NCBI RefSeq assembly: GCF_003254395.2
Contig: NC_037651.1
Location: forward strand, 6,127,001-6,191,000
Length of the DNA stretch: 64,000 nucleotides
Reading direction: 5' to 3'
From: Apis mellifera
Taxonomy: Eukaryota; Arthropoda; Insecta; Hymenoptera; Apidae
The notes under the pieces were generated by a model, which was not told the origin of the DNA, did no database searches, and saw only the letters and a program-made list of their open reading frames with translations. The stretch's first letter is position 1. Each line of letters begins with the position of its first letter. Below are positions 13,901 through 24,990 of the stretch, piece by piece. Both the position numbers and the translations under genes were made by a program.

Positions 13901-14173
13901 ATTGCGCGGGTCAAGTGGGACCCGTTCCGGATTGTGGCCGAGTGTTGTCCACAACTGGACTGCAGCTTAATTTTATTTCCAAGTTTCTCCGTGGCTTCCA
14001 TCCCTCTCCCCTCTTCCCCGATGAACCGAACACCGATCGAAGGATCGAGCTAATTCTGCGTTTGACGCCGAACCAAACGTTTCGAGAGATTTCGCCATTC
14101 TTTTTGAATGGAAAAAAAAGAAGCCATGGTTTCGTGATATTTTTATATTTTTGAGATTTTTGAAATATCGAAG

Positions 14174-14193
14174 GAGAAGCTTATAAGCTTCTC
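14174..14193. repeat. 20-bp perfect palindrome
   Basis: GAGAAGCTTATAAGCTTCTC is a perfect inverted repeat with no spacer, inside the 7.6-kb intron. In the transcript it could form only a hairpin with a very tight loop; in DNA it could be a dimer binding site or a cruciform. Confidence 0.7.
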
Positions 14194-17075
14194 TCGAGGA
14201 GAATGATATTTTTTTATTTATTAAGATTCTTGTGTATTGTTAGAGAGGTTATGGTTCTTTTGAGTTTTTTATTATTTACTTGAATGGTCAGCTATAAGAA
14301 AGACGAGTGAATAAATAATAAAGAAACGTTTGAAAATAATTCGAGGAATTATTAGATCGATTCGCGCGATGTGCAAGAGAATATAAGTGAAATTGATGAA
14401 TTCTCGCGAGAAATTACAGTGAAAGCGTGCAACAGCGTCGTGTGTGGTATCGTAAGTGGAATCGTATTATTTAAATTTAACGGGGAAAGTTTCCGTTACA
14501 GGCGTTACACGAGACGTATTACACGACTTCCGGCCCAGGGAAACTAACGTCATAGACTGCGCTTTAATTTTCCTTGCCTCCAGAAACACCGAACACGGAT
14601 CGCATCGCTGCTACCACCAGTGACAGCTGTACGCAACAGAGACTCCCAAGGAACTCGTGAAATTCGCGTAAGCGGGGACCGAGTTTCCCGAAACTTGCCC
14701 CTCCATCGGTAAAAGTGTGATACTTTTACTAATGAAATACTATCCTCGTTGCTGCTCGTCAAACGCTGCTCCCTCAACTTCAAATTAACTTAAGAAATAT
14801 CTTTTGAACAACACCTGAGCATACTTCTGAATTCTAATGCAGGGGAGAGAAGAGAAAAAGATTATTTCTTCTTTCTTTTTGGAGGGGGGAAAAATAAATA
14901 CTTGGAAATGTTCGAAGATCTTTTCTCTTTTTGTGGACAATCAAAGTTTCCTCCTATCCATCGTAATTGCTCTAAAAAAAATTAATTCTCGCTTATCTCT
15001 AACATCTCTTCTTTCTTTCATCAAATCAGGGAAGAGTTTCTACTTCTCTAAATATATATATTTTCTCTCGAATTATTATCGCGATACGTTTAAAAAGTTC
15101 GAATGAAAATTCGAGGAAACGACAGTTATCCCGTGAAAATGACTAACCCAGCGATAAAACCGATTTTAACGAGAAACTCAATCTTCGTGCCATCAATCGA
15201 CCGATCTCTTTCTCTCTTTCTCTCTCTTTCTCTGCGCGCGTGCACACACCGGATTTACCCGGTTTCCAATAAAGTACGTTTCCCGAAACGAAGTTAGCGT
15301 TACAGTGAAAGCAAGGGGAGTGATCGGTGGTGAAACTGGAGACGGATATCCAATCGGGATATCGAAGGTCAAGGAGCTATCACGGCACAAATTGGGTTAC
15401 CGAGGACCCCCGAGCGTATCGAGAAAATCCTATTTCCAACTCGCTATTTTTCTCCCCCTCCGACCACCGACGGCTTTTTATACCGGATAACAGCGCGACT
15501 CTTTACCCGTTATCCGAGCCAGGGATCTTTGAATCTTCTCAACTTCGCCAACCAGTTTTGTAACTACACACCGTGCTTTTCGACTTTTCCTACTTTTCCC
15601 GTCCAACTGATCCCGCGGCTAACGCTGCAAAACGGTATTTTGTATCTGTTTCTTTCTTTCTTTTTTTTCTTCTTTTTTTTTTTTTTTAATTTCAAATAAT
15701 ACCGGACGAGACTTTTTGTTCTCTCACTCTCTCTCTCTTTTTTTGTTTTTTGTTCTCGTACATTCGAACAGAATTTTGTCTTTTTTTCCCTTTTTTTTTC
15801 TCGTTTTGTCAGATCGTTGTATTTGGAATCGTTGGAACGATGGGAATATCGGTATTTTATTCCGGAATTAAAATATTATTAGAATTTATTTGGAATATTT
15901 GTTGTTTTTTTTTTATATAAATAATGATTGATTAAACGATTGTGTTTAAAATAATCCGTTTCTTCGAATTTTTGTTTGTTTGTTTTTCCTGGTTAAAATT
16001 ATTTAAATTCGTTTGAAATTATTGTATAGTATATTGTATGGAATTAAGAATTAATTTAAAATATATTTGTACGATTGAATGGATATTTCGGAGGATTTGA
16101 AACGGAGCATTTGCAATAATATATGAACGATACAAATGTATACGTTAGATTATTTTTAGTATTTTTGATTTTATATAAGGTTGTATTTTGTTTGAGAGAT
16201 TATCTCGTATTTTTTGATATTTCGATCATTTATTATTAAAAACGAAAATAACGTATAATCCTCTTTACGAAAAATGTAGGTTTGTATTAATTTTTATCAG
16301 AAAGCTCGATTCACGCAAAAATTCATTTTTAATCTCTTATGAATAAATTCTCGTTCTACCGTGAAATTACGGAAAGGAAATAATAATATATATATATATA
16401 TATAAAAAAAAAAAAAAAAAAGAAAGGGAAGAAAAAAAAAGGAGTCAAATAATCCCTCTACAATTATTACATTTCGTAAAATAGTTTTATCATTCAAAGA
16501 ATATCACCTATACTACCATTTTAAATAAATTTTTCAATCGTTTTTCAAGGAAAATCCTATCTCTCCTGAAATTATCTTCAACATTTTTTTAGTCTCGTTT
16601 GCATAATTATTACGTTTCGTAAAGTAACTTTTATTACACCACTGAAAAGATATCGCGTAATAATATTTAACATAAATTTTCCCTCGTTTCAAAGATACTA
16701 CAAAACTTTGAAATATATATTATATACATATATATGTTTCACGGAATAATAAATTTTCATTTAACATTCACAGAAGAAGAAAAAAAAAATTATTTTCCAA
16801 TGCAAAATCTTGAAAATCATTTCTAATAATATAATTCCAATTCCCATACAACGAGGCGCACTTTAAATAAATTTTCAATCCACCCCAATCCCTCCCCCTC
16901 CTCCTTCTCCTTTTCCACAAAAAAAGAAAGAAAGAAAGAAAAAAAAATCTAATTTGTGACTCTAACGAAAGAATCTCGAAGAAAATGTCAGGGTATATAT
17001 ATATATATATATATACGGGAGGCTGGCTGATCCTGCCTTTCGTTTATGTGATTTCACCGGAAAAAGGAACCTTAC

Positions 17076-17220
17076 CTGCCAGACGGCCGTAACGCTGAAA
17101 CATTCGCTCCACATCGGTCTTGCTGCACTGGAACGTGTTTAGATTCCCGACGAAAACCCGGGAATTCACCGCCTGTGGGTCCTGCGAATTGGTCTGGTTG
17201 CCCACTTTGCTCATCTTCAT
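17076..17220 (-). CDS. hnRNP C/RALY-like RNA-binding protein, first coding exon (N-terminus and RNP2 half of the RRM)
   Basis: The exon spans 17076-17223 on the minus strand. It starts after the acceptor CTTCTGTTCCAG with GCG, then ATG at 17220, and ends CTGGCAG|GTAAGG. The translation begins MKMSKVGNQTNSQDPQ, followed by AVNSRVFVGNLNTFQCSKTD and VERMFQRYGRLA. VFVGNL is RNP2, and NSRVF.GNLNT....K.DVE..F..YG closely follows human hnRNP C and RALY. I take the first ATG as the start because the distance to NSRVF (18 residues, or 16 from the second Met) is near that of hnRNP C (about 13), so the three bases before it would be 5' UTR. The in-frame ATG two codons later is equally possible. At least one upstream exon is required, because the exon opens directly at a splice acceptor. 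The family acts in nuclear pre-mRNA binding and splicing control on U-rich RNA. The downstream exon is at 9334-9441, joined in phase. Confidence 0.93.
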
Positions 17221-17223
17221 CGC

Positions 17224-17977
17224 CTGGAACAGAAGAATGTAACCGGATGCCGGTTTATCCTCGAACGTGATTCGGGTACGACGAATGCATACGTCGAAAA
17301 GTGATACAGCGATCGTTTTATCCCCCTCTATCCCTAAAACCTAGACTCTTATCCTTGTACGATCTTTCTTGTGCAAGATTATTTCCACATTATTAGATCC
17401 AGCGCAAACAAAATTAAACGAGTTGTTCATTTAATTATTCGAGATGGACCAATCGCAAAAAGATTTCAAGAAGAACAATTTTCGTCTCTGTAACGAATCG
17501 GCCACGTTGAGGACGAGACTTAACGAGACTTCGTCCTTTCGAATTGTCCGAAAGACGCTTGTTGCCAGCGTGGCTGCGACGAATTAATTAACGAGAGATC
17601 CCGTTCTGGGTGAAAAAAAAAAAAATGAAAAGTAGAAAAAAGGAAGCGGAAAGAATCGAGCTGTCGTCTACCCTCCCCGTAACACGGCACAAAACTAATG
17701 AGATCGTTACGCCACCGTCTCGCCACCTTTAAATAAATAGTCGAGCAACGCCGATTTTCCATGGAATCGGTTAATCTCGCGGATTATATGATCACGTGTT
17801 AATTGAGGGACGCGCGATTCATTTCGGCTGGCTTGATCATCGAGAAGGGAAAAAACATTTTTTCCCCTTTGATCACATCACAGTCCTCCTCCCCCTCTCC
17901 CCTCGATTACAGGCTGCTTTCATCGGTTAATATCGGCGTCTGGCGTCTGTGATCCTTTTATCAGAGCTTGGAATACG

Positions 17978-18011
<34 letters not shown>

Positions 18012-18070
18012 CTGTTCTCGATTCGATGTCTGTCAATTTGTTAATTCGTTCCACGCTTTTGGACGATGGT
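17224..18070 (-). other. Sequence upstream of the first coding exon, intron within the 5' UTR
   Basis: The acceptor at 17224-17225 shows that this is intron of the hnRNP C-like gene. It holds an A-run (17609-17622, U-run in the transcript) and a CT run at 17980-18003. No upstream exon with convincing splice signals was found close by. Confidence 0.65.
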
Positions 18071-18573
18071 ATCGTCGCGGATATAATTGTATTTGTGAAA
18101 ATATAAATTTATTTTGTAATTCTTTTCAATCTGTTTTCCAGGAAATATCGCTCCTTATATTAATATTGTTATATCGATTTGTAGAAAAGTTTGGTTAATT
18201 TCTTAAAAATTATATTTTTGTGTGTATCGTCGCGGATGTAATTGTATTTTTATTTGTGAAAATATAAATTTATTTTGTAATTCTTTTTAATCTGTTTTCC
18301 AGGAAATATCACTCCTTATATTAATCTTGTTATATCGATTTAAGTAGGAAAGTTTGGTTAATTTGTTAAAAATTATATTTTTGTGTGTATCGTCGCGGAT
18401 GTAATTGTATTTGTATTTGTGAAAATATAAATTTATTTTGTAATTCTTTTTAATCTGTTTTCCAGGAAATATCGCTCCTTATATTAATCTTGTTATATCG
18501 ATTTGTAAAAAAGTTAGGTTAATTTGTTAAAAATTATATTCTTGTGTATATCGTCGAAAATATAATTGTTATG
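18071..18573. repeat. Tandem array, unit 155-163 bp, about 3.2 copies
   Basis: Copies start at 18071, 18226, 18389 and 18550 (partial) with the motif ATCGTCGCGGAT. Each unit carries TTTTCCAGGAAATATC, CTCCTTATATTAAT and TTGTTAAAAATTATATT. The copies differ by a few substitutions and small indels, so the duplication is fairly recent. On the plus strand each full unit repeats an acceptor-like TCTGTTTTCCAG. Confidence 0.93.
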
Positions 18574-20555
18574 AAAAATAATTTTACTCTACGTTCTATT
18601 TTCGTTAACCGAGCGAATTTTGTTTTCCTTGCTTTTTTTAAGAAAGAGAAGAATCGTTGATTTATATCTGCGAGTAATTTATAAAGTTATATCGATTCGT
18701 TATTAAAATTATATATTTTTCATCCATCGATCCAATACTCGTCGAATACTTCAAATTTGTTGACGGACGAGAAATGAGAAGAAGAAGTTTTTAAAAACTT
18801 GGAGAGCAAACAATTAAATTGGGAAAGGGGAAATGAATAAACACGAATGAAAAGCTTCGAGAGCAACCGGTGAACGAGTTAAAAGATACACGGAAAAACT
18901 TACTTTCGCGAAAAATATGTAAAAATAAAATTCACCTCTTTACTTGAAAAGAAGAAAAAAAAAAAAAAAGAAAAAAGAAGAAACAAATTTCAAATTTTTA
19001 AAAAACGATCCATTTAAAAATTATGAAAATTATTCGAGGAAAATGTGACGTATAGTTTTATCTCAATCACGTTTCCCGCCACGTTGCAATAGGAAAGATA
19101 TATATATTCATCCGTTATTATAAAATCATTTCTATATCGCGACGACGCGATATTTTATAATTACGAAAATATATTCGAGGGAAAACAAAATCCCGCGCTA
19201 AAAAGCGCGCTGATGGAATCGGCGCGATATTATTTTCAGCGAAAATGGCGCCATTCCCATTATGAACAAACGCGCGAACAAAAACGCGAGTCAATGGATA
19301 AACACAATTCGCCGATACCTTGGTCGGCTCGAATTAATAAAATCGATCACGCTTTTCCAACCTCGCTGTAAATCATTCAACGATCCACGGGCTGATACGA
19401 AGATCGGCGTATTTTATTCTCGCTTTTTACGTCGAGGAAGAAATATTTGGGTTGGGCGAAATTGCGAGAGATATGGAGAATTCCTTCTCGATAAAACTCG
19501 AAGCATCGATGGCTAATTTCGACGTTTTACCCCCGATATTTACCACCTTTTTCATTCAAGTGTTTATCGTTGCTTCGATACGACGTGATCCCACCTTCTT
19601 TTCGCGTTTTCGTATTGGCGGTCGGATGATCTTTCCGAGATGGTATTTTTCAATTGCTTTTTCAAAAGATATTATTGTGAAATTTTTTTGGATGGCAACG
19701 AAGATTAGTTATTTAATAAGATATTTAATAAATATTTACAATTTGTAATTCTTTGTGTTCTTTGTGGAGCAAGCTTGTTGATTTTTATATTTATAAAGAT
19801 TATTGTAGTTTTTTTTTTGGAAAATTAGAGATTATATGATAATGAAGTTTTGATTACGATTATCGAAAGGAAATTGAAATTCTAACGTTTGCATTTCGCA
19901 ATTTTTCCTTTTTGTTACTCTCGTGAAATTTTTAATTTTCGCTTTTAAATTTTGGGAAAATTGAATTCGAGAATGTACATTTTAATCTTCGTCATTTCCA
20001 TTATCACTCGAAATTTTCTTAATTTCTTACTAAGAAAACGCATTATTATCATAAGATTTTAGGAGAAATAGATACGAAAGTGTGTCAAGCTAATGGTAGA
20101 ATCTCGGGTGCGGATCAATTATTCAATAATTCGATACGACATACTATTTTTGCCATCGATCGATTTTCGATTTTAAAAAAAATTTCACGAAGAAATGGAC
20201 AGATAGAGTCCACCCAGGTCTATAAATTTCTCGTAAGCGTTTCAAAAATGTAAGAAAAATTGAATTTTTACAGGTTGTACAATTTTATAATCTTCCGTAA
20301 TTCCTTATTGCTTGTAATAAACTTGCAATACAATACAATTTACGATAATACATACGAGAGAATAAATTTGACGATGAAAATTTATTGCAAATCCTATTAA
20401 AATTATTATTATTTCACCGTTGCCACGAAAATTGAAATATTCTGGAAATAAAAAAATTCCGTACTTTTTCTTTTTTTTTTTTTTTTTTTAAATAATCCGA
20501 ATACACAATCGGATTGAATTTTTATGACAAAAAAAAAAAAAAAAAGAACCAACGA
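18574..20555. other. AT-rich non-coding sequence
   Basis: No gene is recognised. The block 19070-19660 is CpG-richer and has overlapping open frames of 84 and 98 codons on the plus strand without known motifs. A long T-run lies at 20470-20490 and an A-run at 20527-20545. Confidence 0.6.
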
Positions 20556-20870
20556 ATACTCTCGTGTGCGAAGCATTCACGATTCAGTATTCTTTCAAGA
20601 AGTGTATCGATGAACAGTTGGTGGAATATACGTTGTGTATAGTATATTTGGTAATGATATATATTATGTAGCTGCGCATGTAACCACCCCTTAATATTGG
20701 CTTGATTGATGTCAGAGTAATTACTAGCGAACACGTCCAGTCAAGGGAAATTGGAGGTGCGTCTAATTAGTTCCGAGCCACGTCCGTTCTCTAATTAGCA
20801 TAAATAATAAGAATTTTCATGGAAACTGGTCCGCATTCTGATTTCAAGTAAAATCTTCCCGCTAAATCCG
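20556..20870. promoter_or_regulatory. Candidate enhancer: cluster of homeodomain-type palindromes
   Basis: Within 100 bp lie TGATTGATGTCAG (20703-20715, a PBC/Hox-like or PBC/Meis-like composite), GTAATTAC (20717-20724), CTAATTAG (20763-20770) and CTAATTAG (20791-20798). CATAAATAATAA follows at 20799. The surrounding sequence is complex rather than simple A/T filler. Site identities rest on general knowledge of homeodomain binding; function is inferred. Confidence 0.35.
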
Positions 20871-23800
20871 ATTAATAAATACGTGAAATAAATTTCAAAT
20901 CAAGTTTCCCGCGCTTTCCAATTATTACCCGTGAAATATTTGTAATACTTTACGATAATGATTTCAGTATTTTCGTATACACGCTTATCATTCTATTGAT
21001 AACGTAAAATTATAAAAATACGCAATTTCTTATCCTCCTATTCACCGATATAATATTATTAATTATTAAGTAATCCATTTATGGAAAAAAATTAAAATAT
21101 AGAATGCACAACAAGATACAAAATGTTCAAAATAGAAAATAAAATCATTGTTTCTATATATAAAATTTTAGTTTAATCATAATGCAAATTTTTATATATA
21201 TTCTCAAATTACTGCAATGCGTACGTGGAGGAAAGAAGAGAAGTGAATAAACGCAATAACATCCAAGCACAACAATCAAGTATCGATAAAAACGATGTTC
21301 TAACGATGTTCAAACGATGCAAACGTTTCATCGATTTGCCAAGCTTTCGAAAGGAAGAAAGTAGAAAATATATAAAATGAAGAAAGAAAAGGAGAGAGGG
21401 AAGAGCAACGTGAAAATCCAGTCGATGTATCAAAGTGAAATTAGTTAAATACCCGGAAGATATTCCGGCATTGAGGAATGCCGAGCAACAAAGCGACGTT
21501 GAAATTCGAGGTACAATTTTATAAAAGGCTCCCCTCTCTTCTTTCTCTGTCTCCATTACAATCTGTCCTGATCCCGGCCACGAGACTCGTGATGAACGCT
21601 CTCGATGCATTTCACAAACGCTTTCGACGAACAGTGTAGCATTTTCGGCCACGTTAAGTTTAATGCTACACTTAACGCGAACGATATTCCCGTGCAAACG
21701 ATTCTCGTCGTTTTGTTGGGCGAGAACCAAAAAAGGGAAGGGAGTCGACTGTAAGATAAAAAGAAAAATAAAGAGCAATGCTCCGTCTGTAGAAAAAAAA
21801 AAATTTGTAGACGAAGAAAGTTTCTTTCACGTTTGATCAAACTTATGGAGAAGAGTTCTATTATCAATGTAACATATTCAATTGTAAGAATTTTTAGAAA
21901 TACATTTAAGAGTACAAAAAGAGACTTATTCTCGCAAATTAGAGATTAAAAGCTAGCGAGTGTGAATCGAAAGCGAAAGAGTTTGATTTTTCGCCGACGC
22001 GAATCTATTTGGAGGGGTAAAAACCTGTCGAGAATTGTTGGGAGAAATTTTTATTGGGAATGGATAGTGGCGTTGATCGATTAACCGGCGCTATTCCAAC
22101 TAAAAACTCAAAAATTCATTTCCCAAAACTCAAGTGAACGCTAATGTTTGAAACATGGAAAATTAAAAGAATGATCTTAACTAATCGAAGTAAATATTCG
22201 CGCGATATTTTGAAAATTCGAATACTCCTCGAAAATACGTCCAAGAATCAATTTTTTCCCTAAGTTTTAAATTGTCAAACGGTGAAAAGGTATTTTCGTA
22301 ATGGAAAAGTTTCGCAGTAATGCAACGTGCTCGCTTTAAAGGGAGAACGGAACGGCGATTTATTTTCGCGCAATGGCGATTTAAATGGACACGTATGGCG
22401 ATATAACATTAACGCGCGAGGAAAAGGAAAACGATAACTGCAACAATGGCGGACGATAGCAACAACAATACGGTGGCCCCGTACTTTTATTCAATGTTTT
22501 CGAGCTTTTCCACGCGTCTAACCGAGACTAATGGGAATTTAGTGAACGTAAACCAAAAAGAGAAATAAAAAAAAAAAAGAATGAAAAAAAAATAAATAAA
22601 TAAAAATGTGTAACTATGCTAACGTTCGAGAAATATCTGAAAATATTAACGTTCCGATTTTTCGGCCTGGATGCAACCTTGTTCGAGCGTTCCCGCGTGA
22701 AAATTGGAAACCGAAAATGCATAAATTTGAACGGGTAAAGTTCGTTCGAGTACCGCGAAAATTTTCAAATTACGATTATTTATCTATTCCGTTATTTATT
22801 CCAGTAAATTAAAGCAAGAAAGTTCTATTCTATTTTTTTAACGCGCAAAAAAATTTATTCGCAGCAATAATTATTTTCTCGAGTAATTAAGTTTTTCGTT
22901 TAATAGGAAAGAAATATAAATTTTGAATAAAAATCGCGAAGATGAAATTCTTTTCCCTTTTCAACGTATTATAAACATTTTCACTTATGCGAATTTAGGA
23001 TGGTTGGTTTTATTTTTCTATTTTTTTCTTTCTTTCTTTTTACAGGAATATATTTTTGCAAATTCGCCGCAATTGAAGGACAATAGTCGGGCGGAAAAAT
23101 TCTACGTAATTCTAAATGGATAATGCATCGCGTATATATTTTTAATTGTAACTCTAAAAATTGAATAATTGTATATTTCTACATTGGTCATATTGTCTGA
23201 CAAAATACAATGTTTTCAACTGTGCGTAGCTTAACTAGCGAACGGAAGAAAAAAAAAAAAATTTTTATTCGAATTTTCCCGTTAAAATTACCGCGGCCAC
23301 GATTTTTTTTTTTTTTTTTTTTTTTTTATCGACCTAATACAAATACGAAAAACGTATAAAAATGTATAATGTCGCGTTTTCCGCGACGATCGCTCCGAAA
23401 TAAAAACGAATCGATCCCGATACCCTCTGGTGTGTACTCGCAATATTTCCATTTTAAATTCAGACGTTTCGCTCGTTTCGATTATTAATGCTTATATTTT
23501 CCAGTGAAATTCTCCTCCTGAAATTATTCCCACTTTTTCATTATTCTCGTATATATCTCGATATACACACACTTTTTTAAAAAATAATTTCTTTCTTTTT
23601 TTCAAATCGATTGCCTTTCTTCTTTTTTTTTTTATGAAAAAGGGGAGAGGGAGGGGGTATAAAATTTTTAAAAGATACGTTCCCTGGATGTGGAATAACA
23701 GGGTGGTTTAAGAGAGGAACTCTCTAGGAGATACGAAAGTTAAGTGGAAGAAAGTAAATGTGGAATATGAAAGGATGGAAACGAATGCTCGTGACGAGTG

Positions 23801-24111
23801 CAAGATAAGGACTATCATTTCCGCATATTGATTCGCATTTGCGACTGGCTATCGACTCTTTTATGATATCTCTATTCCTCTTACCGAGAAAACGTACCTA
23901 ATGTCTTGATGATACCGATGAAATCGTACCATCCTCCCCCAAAGAAATCATTGAATCGTGAAATTAATCGAGAAATTATCGGATTCGAATTGAAACAGAA
24001 CCTATTTACACCCACGTTTAATTCATCATCAATTTTTCTCCATCTATCGATCCATCTTTCGTTTAATTATTTTACGAAGAACAAATATTTTCATGGAATA
24101 TATTTATTTAA
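20871..24111. other. Non-coding sequence with one long open frame lacking an ATG start
   Basis: The minus-strand frame 21209-21778 is open for about 190 codons, the longest in the window. It opens at TTG, and its first ATG comes only after 56 codons. A strong acceptor-like run of T followed by CTACAG lies just upstream at about 21789-21802. Its translation starts hydrophobic (LLFIFLFIL-type) and ends hydrophobic, with no family I recognise and no clear donor. The remainder (21790-24111) is AT-rich with long A and T runs (22568-22579, 23303-23327) and short open frames. Confidence 0.5.
21634..21677. repeat. Two overlapping, mutually exclusive inverted repeats
   Basis: GTGTAGCATT (21634-21643) pairs with AATGCTACAC (21662-21671). 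CGTTAAGT (21652-21659) pairs with ACTTAACG (21670-21677). The two stems share bases 21670-21671 and the second lies partly in the loop of the first, so only one can form at a time. Confidence 0.75.
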
Positions 24112-24990
24112 AAATGCACAAAAATATCGACAATATTTGAAATTGATAATTCGTGTTGCATAACTTTCACTTTTAATTCTTGTTTTCGATATAAAAAGAA
24201 AAATTAAGTCAAAAATATTCGAATATACTTATCGTTGTTCGAAAGAGAAGAATCGAAAGAGGGATCGAAAGGATATTTATTTAAACCTCATTTTGCAAAA
24301 ATATCGACAATGTTTAAAATTAAAATTCTTGTTGTATAACTTTCACTTTCAATTCTTAATCTTGTTGAAACCAATTTTTTGATAATAAAAAGAAAAACTA
24401 AGTCAAAAATATTCGAATATACTTATCGTTGTTCGAAATAGAAAGAGAAGAATCGAAAGAGGGATCGAAAGGATATTTATTTAAACCTTATTTTACAAAA
24501 ATATCGACAACGTTTGAAGTTGAAATTCTTGTTGCATAACTTTCACTTTCAATTCTTAATCTTGTTGAAACTTTTCGATAATAAAAAGAAAAATTAAGCC
24601 AAAAATATTCGAATTCTTATCAACGTTCGAAATGGAAAGAGAAGAATCGAAAGAGGGATCGAAAGGATATTTATTTAAACCTCATTTTGCAAAAATATCG
24701 AATATTTGAAGTTGAAATTCTTGTTGCATAATTTTCAATTCTTAATCTTGTTGAAACTTTTCGATAATAAAAAAAAAAACTAAGCCAAAAATATTCGAAA
24801 GAGAAGAATCGAAAGAGGGATCGAAAGGATATTTATTTAAACCTCATTTTGCAAAAATATCGACAACGTTTGAAATTGAAATTCTTGTTGCATAACTTTC
24901 ACTTTTAATTCTTAATCTTGTTTTCGATATAAAAAGAAAAATTAAGCCAATGATATTCGAATACTTATCGAAAGAGGGATCAAAAGGATG
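24112..24990. repeat. Tandem array, unit about 160-200 bp, about 4.5 copies
   Basis: The anchor motif GGATATTTATTTAAACCT recurs at 24271, 24471, 24665 and 24827, with a truncated copy near 24986. Each unit also carries CAAAAATATCGACAA, TTCTTGTTGCATAACTTTCA and GAAGAATCGAAAGAGGGATC. Internal deletions explain the drop in period from 200 to about 160 bp. Confidence 0.93.

Larger units (their letters stand above)
9442..17075 (-). other. Intron between the two RRM exons of the hnRNP C-like gene (7,634 bp)
   Basis: The boundaries are fixed by GTAAGG at 17075 and by CAG at 9442-9444 on the minus strand. The flanking phases agree (G|GA). The intron holds a G-run at about 9613-9640 (C-rich in the transcript), many A or T runs, TA tracts at 16385-16404 and 16994-17015 (the latter about 60 bp below the donor), and a T-rich stretch at 15640-15800. 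There are several GC-richer patches without recognised genes (10660-10930, 11350-11730, 13550-14060, 14520-14770, 15230-15600). Open frames reach 124 codons but show no domain or conserved family. Confidence 0.88.
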
